Assembly (NCBI GenBank): GCA_964304625.1
Contig: OZ199840.1
Span: forward strand, 1,736,001-1,800,000
From: Kudoa neothunni
Taxonomy: Eukaryota; Cnidaria
Direction of reading: 5' to 3'
DNA length: 64,000 nt
Shown in pieces: positions 37,560 through 48,622 of this stretch. Positions within the stretch are counted from its first letter, which is position 1, and the number at the start of each line of letters is the position of its first letter. The notes beneath the pieces were generated by a model, which saw nothing but the letters and a program-made list of their open reading frames with translations, was not told the DNA's origin and ran no database searches. Made by a program: the position numbers and the translations under genes.

Positions 37560-37990
37560 TAGGTTGTGAAGTTATGGTTGGTTAGATCACTACCACTAAC
37601 GTTGTAGGAATCGCAGGACAGGTAACATCTACACCCTCGTCCCTTATCCTTTCTGCGATAGTGGAAGATTTTAATCCATTAAACATTCTCGTTTCAGGTC
37701 AACCACCACCCCAAACCTTGTACATAAGGACTTTGGCTCCACAGAGATTTCAACCTCCTTACTTAGAGCATCCCCGATGATTCGATTCAAGCATCTATAA
37801 TTCTACCTCCTCTGCTAAATATAACTTTAACCGCAGGTAAAATTACACTTATAATGCAATCGCACTCTACCAAAAGCTATCATTACGAGATAGAAACATT
37901 CGTACAGAAACAATAGTCTGATCAGTAGCGGGAATCGAACCCATTACCTCCGATCCGAGTATGGAGCCCAATCACCACACCAATGGGTAA
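37560..37990 (-). mobile_element. Probable tRNA-derived SINE
   Basis: The block is noticeably less AT-rich than its surroundings. On the minus strand its head has a box-A-like TTGGTGTGGTGATTGGGC (about 37966-37983), 26 bases of pseudo-anticodon arm, and a perfect B box GGTTCGATTCC (37931-37941). The anticodon stem (CTCC...GGAG) encloses an 11-base loop, too large for a working tRNA, which favours a SINE head over a tRNA gene. The 3' limit near 37560 is a guess from base composition. Confidence 0.5.
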
Positions 37991-37999
37991 TTTCTTCTC

Positions 38000-38881
38000 G
38001 GATATTTGTTGCCGAGAAAGGCAGCGACACAAACAATTTTAAATTCTCCAGCTGCTTACGCCAGGAATAAATAAAAAAATAATTGACCCCAAAAAGGGGA
38101 TGTTGGTGAGTCCAATTAAGCGCGTTTTTAAGTAAGTATGCAAAATAATTTCTACTGTCTTCTAGAATTGTTTGATAAACAATTTATGCGTTTGTTTATT
38201 GATTTAGCTGACCTCTTCCATTATTAAAAAGACTACCATGATGTTAATTAATTGATATAAGGATTTGTGCGGATTAATTTTGTTAATTATATTAAAAAGA
38301 ATTACTTGTATTATCTATTTAAATACTCGTTGGGTTAAAATTAATTAGTTTATTTCGTATTTATAGCAAATTAAATTGGATGACTGGTCATACTTAGAAT
38401 TTATAGCTACGTTTACTTTTTCATTTAGTTAAAGTGAAAAAATTATTATCTTAAGAAATGCTCTAATACAGCTAAACCACGCTTATCCGGTGAACTTGGG
38501 ACCAACGGTTTTTGTTCTGGATATCAAGATTCCAGTTAATCGAACACATGCCAACTGTGTAGGCGTGTTAAAATTTTCGTATCCAACAGAAACTTATTTG
38601 CATGTTTAGTAACAATGTCTTCTACTGTTTTATGTTTCCCAATTTTATTATCACAGTTAAAAATTAAAAATACTAGCCTATCCGTGAACTTAAAAACTTT
38701 TGAGACTTCAAAAGAAAACAACAGGTAATAATTACAAATAGGCACATATATGTTAATATAAAAGTAACCTAAAGTGTTAAAAATTATAATTCAATATTAT
38801 AATTTTACTTGGCTGATTATAATAATTACTTTTCTTAGACGTCTTTTAGCGAGGTTACTAGCGCACAATTTAAATTATCTC
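38000..38881. other. Intergenic, AT-rich
   Basis: Nothing recognised; the minus-strand ORF at 38536-38745 has no supporting motif. Confidence 0.35.
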
Positions 38882-39174
38882 TTAACCCTTCGGAGCACGA
38901 ATGGAGTCCAATGGATCCTACGTGGGTTTAATTTAGTCTAAACACTTAACTGGAGTCATCTTTTGCTTTAACAAAATTTGTATTCACGTATTTTTGTCTA
39001 TTTAACTTTTTTCGAGAATATATAGGTTAAAAAAAATTCTAGTCGTACAAATGTCAGTTCAAATATGTCAGACATGGAATTTTGTAGTAGCAACTTTTAG
39101 TATGGTAATTAATTGGTGGGAAAATGCGATGATTCATTATGAGTAATTTTGAAGTCCTTCGATGAGAGGTTTAA
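38882..39174. mobile_element. Possible small piggyBac-type MITE
   Basis: The left end TTAACCCTTCGGAGCACG carries the TTAA-CCC signature, with a subterminal GGAGTCCAATGGATCC palindrome-like motif. The right end reads CTTCGATGAGAGGTTTAA. The inverted match is short and imperfect, so this is tentative. Confidence 0.35.
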
Positions 39175-39447
39175 TGGTTAAAATTCCGCGTTATCTGTTT
39201 ACCTTATGAAATAATTTTCTTGAAAAAGGAGACACATAATACAGTAGTAGGTAATTGATCTTCCATATTAACCGATTTTACATATTTTCACTTTTTCTTC
39301 TCTTAAACATAATTATCAAAACCAAAATTATTTTCATAACTTCAGATAGTTTACTTTATGTTATTGAAATTAACAATTACAAAAAAGTAATTTATAAAGA
39401 AGTTTTTTATAAAAAATAGAGATTATCGATTTTACGTAGTTTTCCGA
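39175..39447. other. Unique spacer before the duplicated contig end
   Basis: AT-rich, no features; included to mark where the 884-bp identical segment begins. Confidence 0.4.
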
Positions 39448-40331
39448 CTACGACTCTAATTTCCAAAATTCTCTACTTTAATTATTTACATCCATAATAT
39501 CATTGTAAATCATTTAGACATAAAGAATAGTTAAATATTTTTCCATTATTTAACAATTTGCAAATGAAGAATCATAAATCTTTTAAATTCGAGATTTTGA
39601 TCTCGTGCATATTTCTAGTTTGAAAACTCCGAAAATAAGAATATCGAGTTAATTTCCGCATATAATATAAGTTTGAATTCATTCAAAAGAGACATTCTGG
39701 ATAAGTATTCAAAAAATAATTTTTATGCTGAAGTTTGTAAATGATTAAAAGAATTAGAGTCAATTAAACATAATTTAATAAAAACCACTACGACGTATTA
39801 TTTACGTAGTAAGGCCATAAAGATGTTTCCATGGAATCATGGTCACCATCTAACAACAGGCTATCATCTTTATCGCTCCACAACTTCTGTATATTATGAG
39901 CATATTCTTTGAAATATGATTTAACGTTGCAATACATTTTGGAATGGAAGGTATCGAAGTCAAATGTATTATTCCCAACCATTGAAAATCTCGTGGTGTA
40001 AAAAACTTAATCTTCTTTTTAAACATTCGACAACTAACATTACGTCGTGTTTATTTAGTTTCCCTTATCAATATCGTATATTATGATTTTAATGAAAAGT
40101 TTTACGTATATTAAATTTTAGTTTGTTTCAAGTCAAATTTAATTTATGATCAAAAATTAAAAGTTTCGATGCATAGCTAAATATTACAAAAGTCACTCTC
40201 TACGGATAAATCTGATTTATAGATTCCTGAAATTATTACACTAAATATGATTTCGCATTTTTAGTTAAATAAACTATAAAAAATACTTTACGATACTTAG
40301 GTGACTCTATTTGATCCATTCCTACTTGGAC
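39448..40331 (+). repeat. 884-bp exact direct repeat, copy 1 (left contig end)
   Basis: Identical in my reading to 40532-41415, and it runs exactly into the N gap. A duplicate that stops precisely at both sides of a gap is the mark of overlapping contig ends that were not merged. Confidence 0.9.
39788..39982 (-). CDS. Hypothetical ORF, 64 residues (present again at 40872-41066)
   Basis: A hydrophilic ORF, MVGNNTFDFDTFHSKMYC onward, ending YYVNNTS. It is not low-complexity, and the amino-acid mix is protein-like, so it could be a last coding exon of an unrecognised gene, entered upstream in frame (TTRFS before the Met). No upstream exon was identified. The second copy is part of the assembly duplication and should not be counted as a paralogue. 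Confidence 0.25.
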   Translation of the reverse strand: MVGNNTFDFDTFHSKMYCNVKSYFKEYAHNIQKLWSDKDDSLLLDGDHDSMETSLWPYYVNNTS

Positions 40332-40531
40332 NNNNNNNNNNNNNNNNNNNNNNNNNNNNNNNNNNNNNNNNNNNNNNNNNNNNNNNNNNNNNNNNNNNNN
40401 NNNNNNNNNNNNNNNNNNNNNNNNNNNNNNNNNNNNNNNNNNNNNNNNNNNNNNNNNNNNNNNNNNNNNNNNNNNNNNNNNNNNNNNNNNNNNNNNNNNN
40501 NNNNNNNNNNNNNNNNNNNNNNNNNNNNNNN
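40332..40531. other. Assembly gap, 200 N
   Basis: Exactly 200 undetermined bases, a round number typical of an arbitrary scaffold gap. ORFs that run through it are artefacts. Confidence 0.95.
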
Positions 40532-41415
40532 CTACGACTCTAATTTCCAAAATTCTCTACTTTAATTATTTACATCCATAATATCATTGTAAATCATTTA
40601 GACATAAAGAATAGTTAAATATTTTTCCATTATTTAACAATTTGCAAATGAAGAATCATAAATCTTTTAAATTCGAGATTTTGATCTCGTGCATATTTCT
40701 AGTTTGAAAACTCCGAAAATAAGAATATCGAGTTAATTTCCGCATATAATATAAGTTTGAATTCATTCAAAAGAGACATTCTGGATAAGTATTCAAAAAA
40801 TAATTTTTATGCTGAAGTTTGTAAATGATTAAAAGAATTAGAGTCAATTAAACATAATTTAATAAAAACCACTACGACGTATTATTTACGTAGTAAGGCC
40901 ATAAAGATGTTTCCATGGAATCATGGTCACCATCTAACAACAGGCTATCATCTTTATCGCTCCACAACTTCTGTATATTATGAGCATATTCTTTGAAATA
41001 TGATTTAACGTTGCAATACATTTTGGAATGGAAGGTATCGAAGTCAAATGTATTATTCCCAACCATTGAAAATCTCGTGGTGTAAAAAACTTAATCTTCT
41101 TTTTAAACATTCGACAACTAACATTACGTCGTGTTTATTTAGTTTCCCTTATCAATATCGTATATTATGATTTTAATGAAAAGTTTTACGTATATTAAAT
41201 TTTAGTTTGTTTCAAGTCAAATTTAATTTATGATCAAAAATTAAAAGTTTCGATGCATAGCTAAATATTACAAAAGTCACTCTCTACGGATAAATCTGAT
41301 TTATAGATTCCTGAAATTATTACACTAAATATGATTTCGCATTTTTAGTTAAATAAACTATAAAAAATACTTTACGATACTTAGGTGACTCTATTTGATC
41401 CATTCCTACTTGGAC
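40532..41415 (+). repeat. 884-bp exact direct repeat, copy 2 (right contig start)
   Basis: Same sequence as 39448-40331. It begins at the first base after the gap; unique sequence resumes at 41416. Confidence 0.9.
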
Positions 41416-42344
41416 CACTGCACTGAGTCTTTGTGCAACTATTTTTGGTGAGGTTTCTAGGGTTGAATTAGTGAGATACTGGCAATTTCGGTTTAATTTC
41501 TCTTAACATGTTCTTGTTACCGAATAATGTGAAGGTTCTAGAAGAAAATGGGTACTATATCTCGTCCGAAAATAAAATATTAAAAATTAAATTAGTTTGA
41601 ACATATACATGAGAATTTCTCCATCTTATTATTGAATAAATTAATCTAAGTTTAGTTTTATTCCTTTTGTCATCTATAGACATAAAGTGTGATATCTGAG
41701 ATAATTTTCCCATACATCAGGAGTTTTACCCATCCTTTACCAGGTAGGAAAGCGAATAATTTATTCATGAAGAACAAAATGTGCTAAAGTTGAAGCTAGG
41801 TTATAAATTCCGCCATGATTATAGAGTTATATTGAAACAGATCAAAGTAATGATGTATAAAAATATCATCATAAATCTTTTAAGAAATATGACAAACTAC
41901 TTTCGGTGCTAATATTTATCCAAAATTACAATAAAAATATTAAATATCATTCCTCTGTGTGTACAACAATTTATATAAAATAAAATTTACCAAATAAACT
42001 TAAAAATCATACAGATTCAAAATTTTTAAAAATTGTACAATTTTGAAAGTTGATTATGTCAAAAGAAGAGCGAAAATTTGTACGCGCTGACAAGCGTGAC
42101 GATCGCCTGATACCTAAGCGTGATTTTTGGTCACATTCAAGAATTGAAATTTTGGAATTTTTCGTGGTCACTCAATATTTTAAAAAATGAGGGAAATCAT
42201 GGGATATAAGAATCGGGATTTTGCGAATGCATGAACATGCCGAAATTTTGTACTAGATACTGCCACATTACCAAAAGTTTTATACAGAAAGAGTAAGAAA
42301 CTAGTTATGGATTGCCATTTTTATCGCTTGCCTCTGCTTTATTA
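41416..42344. other. Intergenic downstream of the ISXO2-like relic
   Basis: AT-rich. A stretch at about 42120-42290 shares scattered phrases (for example CACTCAATATTT) with 44220-44400, hinting at an old dispersed repeat, but I could not align it with confidence. Confidence 0.35.
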
Positions 42345-43130
42345 CAGATTCGACACATACTTCTCAATTTTAGTTTTTAGATGGTGCTACACCTCCTCCA
42401 CAGTGTTAGTATGTGTACCATCTGCTGCAACGTATTCTAATGAATGATTGCTCTTGTAGTGATTATATACATATGTTGAAAGAGGTTGGTATGCTAACCA
42501 CTCATCCGTATATATTGTAGCATCCTTCTCAACCTCATTTACAATAAAAAGAACTATCGTATGTATATTTCGTTTTTCAACAATGGAAACACAGGATTCT
42601 ATTAGATTAGGTCTTCCTACAGCCTCAACGGAATACTCACAAATCCCTAATATCCAGGATCCGTCGATACGGTTATTAAATCGTTCTCTAGAGAGGTTCG
42701 AGCTTGATGACTCCCCTTGATTATCATAATCCTCATCTTGCCACTATCAAATTTGTAACTAGCATCTGGATCGGATTGCCACCGATCTAAAGATAAGTAT
42801 CGTGTGCGATGGTTTTTTCGTTACCCCTTGAGAGGGTTTCATCTATTTCGATGACCCTATCTTTTTTCCCCATTTTGACTCAAGAAAGAAAAAACCTTCC
42901 ACAAATTTCTTCCATGCGGTCGAACCAAAGTATGACAGGCTTGCCATTAATTTCAGTTAATGAAATTGTTGTTCCATGAGGAATTTCCATCGTCCACGTG
43001 AAAATTAATTCAAGAATATCTTTGATGGATAAATTTGAACAATTTTGCCCATTCTGACCTGTTATTTCAAAAACTGTTAAGTTTCTCACTGAAAAATGGG
43101 TTTCACAATCAGATCTAAAAATAATACAAC
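42345..43130 (-). pseudogene. ISXO2/Merlin-like DDE transposase relic
   Basis: On the minus strand the N-terminal part (43089-42880) reads TGQNGQNCSNLSIKDILELI and WTMEIPHGTTISLTEI with EEICGRFFLS. It continues with the catalytic DRVIEIDETLSRG (first Asp) in the same frame after a stop. Further on, in other frames, come SGKMRIMIIKGS, SVEAVGRPNLIESC, IYTDEWLAYQPLS (second Asp) and NHSLEYVAADGTHTNTVEEV. These are the conserved blocks of ISXO2-type transposases (DDE_Tnp_IS1595). There are at least one stop and two frameshifts. The zinc-ribbon N-terminus is not complete. No convincing terminal repeats were found. Confidence 0.75.
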
Positions 43131-43247
43131 GGAATGTTCTATATTAAATTACTACTTGCAGATAAATGATGGAAGATAATCTTCCCCATTTCGTGTACTC
43201 AATATGCTGGTGGTTCGTCTTCTTCTCCTTTTTATAAGAGTCACTGT

Positions 43248-43280
43248 GTTATAAGTTAAAAGTAACTTTTAACTTATAAC
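43248..43280. repeat. 33-bp near-perfect palindrome
   Basis: GTTATAAGTTAAAAGT, one central A, then its exact reverse complement: 16-bp arms. It lies about 120 bp upstream of the ISXO2-like relic, and the word TTATAAG recurs nearby (43431 and 43513). It could be a transposon terminus, a paired binding site or a collapsed inverted repeat. Confidence 0.6.
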
Positions 43281-43457
43281 GATGACAATTGGAACATCCC
43301 GTTGGTGGTCCTTGAATAAGTTTTGTAATGAATGCCTAACTTATTAGCTCACCAATATCATTAATAAGTTTATAAAACCTTCTTTGGGTTGAAATTCCTT
43401 CCATCACTACAACAACAACACTATAATTTGGTGCTAATTATAAGAAACTGCTTATAA

Positions 43458-43987
43458 TAGAGATCGACAATCACCGCCCCGCAAAAGATTAAAAAGACGC
43501 GATAAACATTATAAGTTAACGATTACAGTTTAAATGATCTGTCCCATTTTTTCATCTCAGTTTCAACTCAAAACAAATAACACAAAATTTCAAGGTTTTA
43601 CTTAAACATTCTTTTCGATTTAAACAGGTATTTATTAACCTAACATTATTAAATAAATACTCACATAAAGTAATAAATAATTTTAAATGGATTCTAGCTG
43701 ATAATATTTAAAGAAACTTTGGCAGCGTCCAGCATTAAAGGAAGATGATTCCGCTTGACTCTTTATTACACCGTTGCCATTATTTAACCATACAAATATT
43801 TTTTTCTTTTATTTTACATAAAGTTGCGGTAATAATAAGTAAATTTGGGTATGCAAAAATAAATAGGCATCATCCCAGCAAGTTGTATAGATCCTACTAG
43901 AGTTGTCAGTTTCTGTGTTAACCAGCCCATGCCTTTGTTACCGTTTGACATTGTGGCCCGGAACACAAAAGCCGTTGCCGATCTCTA
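43458..43987. mobile_element. Probable hAT-like MITE
   Basis: The left end TAGAGATCGACAATCACCG and the right end, read inward as TAGAGATCGGCAACGGC, match at 12 of the first 13 positions. The 8-bp flanks do not match, so the boundary or the family remains uncertain. No coding capacity. Confidence 0.45.
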
Positions 43988-43995
43988 ATTTTTGT

Positions 43996-44440
43996 TAAAG
44001 AAATAACGATCAAAAACATAAAAACGTTAGTCACTAGTCTTAAATTATCAACAAACATGGTTGTACAAATTATCTCAATAAAATAAAACTTTTTAAATCC
44101 GAAAACCGATAAAAAGTCCTTTTATGTATGTTGGATAAGAGATTAAACTAATTTTCGATGAATAAAGCACGAAGAAATCCAGCTAAAATGACATATAAGA
44201 CAATAACTGAGATTCTCGACTCTTTCGAATGGCCACGATTGATAAAAAAGGTTAGAATTTTATTTTAGAATTTGTGGTGTTGTTTTCTCATCACTCAATA
44301 TTTAAAAATTGTGGTAAGTTGATATTAAGTGAAATTGAGAATGTGGGCATGCGAAACTAGGTTAAATTTTGGAGCCACACAGTATACCATTATCTTAATT
44401 TTTTCTTCAGATGTCCATTCGTTGTACGGTTTATTACATA
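43996..44440. other. Spacer left of the Mutator-like element
   Basis: No features; its right end weakly resembles 35100-35175, as expected if block C originally extended through the Mutator-like insertion site. Confidence 0.35.
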
Positions 44441-44448
44441 TATTTTTG

Positions 44449-45494
44449 AGTTAAAGTTTAGTCCCCCCCCCCTTCGGCGCTCGCCGATTACCCGCCATCG
44501 GTACTAATCGGGGTTCCGGCCGTTTACATTTTCCGGAGTATGCTTCCCACAATCTTCAATTACGAAAATTTAGATAACCTAAATTTTGAAGACTTATGTT
44601 ACTTCAAGGATCATCCTGAAGATTTAATTATTTTTTTCCAGCAACTTGACTTGCTACCAACATCAATGGTTTGTTCCTGTGGAGGTCAAATTAAACTTTC
44701 TCTGAAGAACAATTAAACATATTTATATTTTGTAGATTTTGTTTTATTGTGAAAATCTATATAATTATGTCTTTTTCCAATCGTCAAATAATAAATATCT
44801 TTAGTAAATTACGGAGAAATTAAGTTTGTTTTAATTAATGGTATGTGATAACCTATTATTTTTTAGAATTATTATATATATATATATATATATAAAATAA
44901 CAAAATCTTCCGAAAATTAAGTTAAAAGAGATTATTTTACATTAACATAGTCTCATTAGGATACAATTAAAAAAGAAATGGTGTGATATGTGGTTTTTAT
45001 CCATTTAAAAACTATTAAAATTATATTAAGATACAAATATCATGAGTCGACATATTGTTTTAGTTTATACATTTTTTTAGAAAGAACATGTTGTAAAGTA
45101 TAAAAAATATTTACTATTTATATTTAAAATGTAATCTTATTTTAGATTTTATACCGTTATCTATCATTTGTTTTAAAAAATAACAAGTAAAATTTATAAA
45201 TAATCTATAATACCATCCGAAATATTCATTTATATATAATTCTTAAATTAAATGATAAAAACTTGTAATAACTTACATTTTATTATATTGTTATGCACAC
45301 AAATTGACACCTTATATTTTTTTAACATTTAAAATAATACATATTTTATTTTTTTATCGATATATTTTGTTTAATTACGTCTAACTAAAGTAGACTAGAT
45401 TTTATTGGGTTTATATGTTATGAAACGTTCCCCGATTAGTACCGATGACGAGTAATCGGCGGACGCCGAAGGGGGGAGGAACTGAACTTTAACC
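44449..45494. mobile_element. Long-TIR non-autonomous Mutator-like element (1.05 kb)
   Basis: The terminal inverted repeats are about 70 bp: left begins AGTTAAAGTTTAGTCC, right, read inward, GGTTAAAGTTCAGTTCC. Both go on through a C-run, CTTCGGCG, CGCCGATTAC, ATCGGTACTAATCGGGG. The flanks carry tatttttg on each side (8 bp, possibly 9). Long TIRs with an 8-9-bp duplication point to a MULE-type element. The interior is very AT-rich with a TA run near 44875-44895 and no ORF. It sits inside the left part of duplicated block C and is absent at the matching place in block B. Confidence 0.75.
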
Positions 45495-46205
45495 TATTTT
45501 TGTTATGCATCTTTTTCTAAACTCCAAAAACAATTGCAATAGGCATCGTTGTTCTTTATATGGAATATTGCGCCCATTCCGATCAGAATCAACCAGAATT
45601 TAAATCTCCTAATACCTACCATAAGAAGTTTAAGATGAGATAATGAGCTGTTGCTGAATGGATCAGCTCCCAACATGATGGTGTAATTGTACTGATTATA
45701 AATTAGAAATCAGCTTATGCATATAGGATATTTCTATAAATCCCAAAAATCCCCTATCGGAGAAGAAATTACTGCAATATTCTTTATTTTAATTGACTGT
45801 TGAAAAAAGTTGTTTAGTTGATGCTTTACTTTGTTTTGACTAGATAAACCGATCCCATTCTAGGAATCTAGACTAGGGAACACGTCAATATATAAAGATA
45901 TAATTTTGTAATATTTTTTTTAAAATAAAAATAAGACACAATTTTCAGATTATATTAAAATTTTTGTGTCATTTCCAACGAGAAAATAATTGAGATTGGA
46001 AGGTTTATTATCCGTAAGGATGGTCATTTAATCCATCTTATAACTCAATAATCTGTCATAACGAGGTGCATTTAGTTTGCGTACAATGTTTTAGTAGTTT
46101 GTATATAGTTGGAATCACTTAATCCTTATATAATAGTAAAAAGAAGTTGGAGATTTATATTTTATAATACTTGGGTTATATAGATTAGGTATTAATTTTA
46201 AAATG

Positions 46206-46253
46206 CCGATACCCGTTAGAACGCGCACGCAATAGTTAACCCCTTTAACACAA
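46206..46253 (+). promoter_or_regulatory. Conserved block upstream of EamA gene C
   Basis: Counterpart of the 48-bp blocks before copies A and B; keeps TTAGAACGCGCACGCAATA and GTTAACC but has changed the first 12 bases. Confidence 0.4.
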
Positions 46254-47404
46254 ATGAAAAACGTGTTTTTTAAAAAGTTGGTCAATAATGCGAAATTCAA
46301 AATTTTTTATGTTGGATTTTTGCTGTTAATTGTTAACTTTGTTTTCGCTGGTTACAGTGTGATATCATCGTTTTATGTGAAAGGAAAGAACGATTTGTGG
46401 TTGGTGACATTCTACAGAGTGCTTATTGCCACTCCCGTTAGTATGCTAATGGCATTATTGGTTGAGGGGAAATTCGAATTATGGTATAATCAATGGAGGT
46501 AATTTTTCCGAATAGGTGGAATTTTACATAATCGACTTTTTGAATTTATTTAATTTTCATTGATTTTTTTTCAATTTGATTCGATCTATAACACTTTAGT
46601 ACGATGCTCTTCTTTGTGGTTTTTGGAGTAACCTCTACAGCGTTAAATCCGATCATGTACCTAACGGTGATTGAGTATACTTATGCAGCCTACGTGTCTA
46701 TATTAGCCCAATTGATACCCATTTTTTCGTCATTGTTGTCTATAATTTTGAAATTGGAACCACTCCCATCAATCAAAGATAAATCCACAATTATGAGGTT
46801 TGTTGGCATTGTTCTGGGGGTCGGTTTCGCTACTGGAGTTTGTGTGGTTCCATTGGTAGACACTCCTCCAAACTTTATCCCCAAAGATTGGATTATTGGT
46901 ACAATTATTGGAATAATAAACAATTTGACATTCTCGTGTTATTTGGTGTTACAAATGAAATTATTCTACAGAAATCCAGATAGTCCTCTTCAACTTAAAC
47001 CCTTCACTGTTAATTGTTTATGCACTCTCTACGGAACCATCACTTATTCCATTATATTTCTAATATATTATTTTGTCCATAAGGGAACCCTACTACACGA
47101 TAATGATATTGCTATTCCTGCTTTCTATTCTGGACTGTTGAACGTTGCGATTGGATTTGGTCTTCTAACCTATTGTATAAAGCACTCGTCGGCTATTATT
47201 TCCAGTTGTTTGTTCTCGATCCAAATCGCAACCAGTCTTGTTCTACTAAGGTTATTCAATCGTGCCAGTCTAGCCACCACCCAATATATATTGTGCCCAT
47301 TTCTACTACTTTCTGGCTTAATGGTTGTACTTTCACCATTACTCAATCCCAAAAAAAAACCCGCTCCACCTGGCAATGAAACTGAAATAAAGGAGCTTGA
47401 TTAA
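46254..47404 (+). CDS. EamA/DMT-family transporter, copy C
   Basis: Two exons: 46254-46498 and 46600-47404 (101-nt intron, phase 2), giving 349 residues. Roughly ten membrane segments, intact reading frame and splice sites. Exon 2 and the intron are nearly the same as in copy B, down to the lysine-rich tail. Exon 1 is closer to copy A at several places: KIFYVG, AGY, SFYVK and LIATP agree with A against KIVYVG, AGS, SFFVK and LIAAP in B. A mosaic origin is therefore likely. Substrate unknown. Confidence 0.8.
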
Positions 47405-47475
47405 CTACGAAATAATTAGTCTATTATATTTCTATATGGAAACTATTTTGTTTCTTTGAATATATTTTAAATTAT

Positions 47476-48622
47476 GAATATAGATACTTTAAACACTGTG
47501 TTTACCTGTCGAAATATTTGGATCGCATATTAGTACATCACTTGCGCTCAATTAAAAGGGAGAACTGAATCTCATTTTTGATGGAATCATTGGATTCCAT
47601 GAATTTCTGCATGAGAATACGTGCGTTTCGCCCTTTTTTAATATTTTAATCAATAAGTCATTCAATTATACCTCTGCCTTGATTTATTAAATTTTATCAA
47701 AATTCTTATGTAAGCGAATGAGATTTAACAAATTAAATATTTAATTCTCTCCTAGTAACGGTTGTAGTTTTTTATTATATTAACGATAAATCTTGTAGTC
47801 TGTGAAGTAAGTAATGACCTTCTAAACCGATTATGCAACAAAAAAATCTTTAAATATGTTAACTAAATTAGAATATACGTTTAATTGAAATATTTTATCC
47901 CTCACATTGACGGATCTTCAAATTATTCTATATACGTGTTTTATTGGCGTGTTGTATCGGATAAAAACAATCTGCAGTTTTTTATTCGTCCATACGTGCA
48001 TAAACGTTTTTTCAACTCTGAGAATATTTTTTGGATTAAAAACCTTTTTAATCGTTTGTAAAATTTTACAGATGAATACACAATTTTTCTTTCATCAAAA
48101 TCGTTATCATTTAAACCTTTTCAAAAAGTAATTTTTGATATCAGGATTCGTTTTATTTAAAACGTTTACTACTAGTTATACTGTAAAATTTATTTACTTT
48201 GGTTTTGAATATTTTTTATATTTATCACAATTTTTTCACAAACTTTGATAATATCGTTGTTATTTGATTATGTAAACTATATTATCGTCAAATAGTTGAA
48301 CGTGCTTATTACCCTTCTGACGGGGTATATTCTTTACTGAGAAATATTTTATGTCGAGATAATCTGTAATAAACAGTTTGATTGATTAATGATCATTCTC
48401 GTAGGGTTTGTAAAATAACAACATGTATACATATGGATCGGCAAGTGTAGGCTTGGAAATTTCTGAACATTGGTAGGTAATAACGATGGGACGATAGTAC
48501 GCATTATGGGACCGTGTGGAACATGTGTAATTCCGTATTTTATCAATTTTTCATCTATTTTGTTTTAGAATATTATTCATAAAATATTAATAAATAAAAA
48601 TACCTTTTTAAATTTAGTCTGA
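47476..48622. other. Intergenic, AT-rich
   Basis: No supported gene or repeat. Two small ORFs (47907-48131 plus, 48349-48546 minus) lack motifs. Confidence 0.35.

Larger units (their letters stand above)
45510..47475 (+). repeat. Segmental duplication block C (partner 35180-37171)
   Basis: Direct duplicate of block B about 10.3 kb away. The strongly matching part begins just right of the Mutator-like element and ends sharply at about 47475 in the 3' flank of the EamA gene. Confidence 0.85.

Noticed and set aside
37925-37990. Genuine tRNA gene
   Set aside because: The B box is perfect but the anticodon stem encloses 11 bases and the acceptor ends do not pair; a SINE head is more likely.
40236-40565. 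ORFs on both strands at the gap
   Set aside because: They run through 200 undetermined bases and have no real sequence in the middle.
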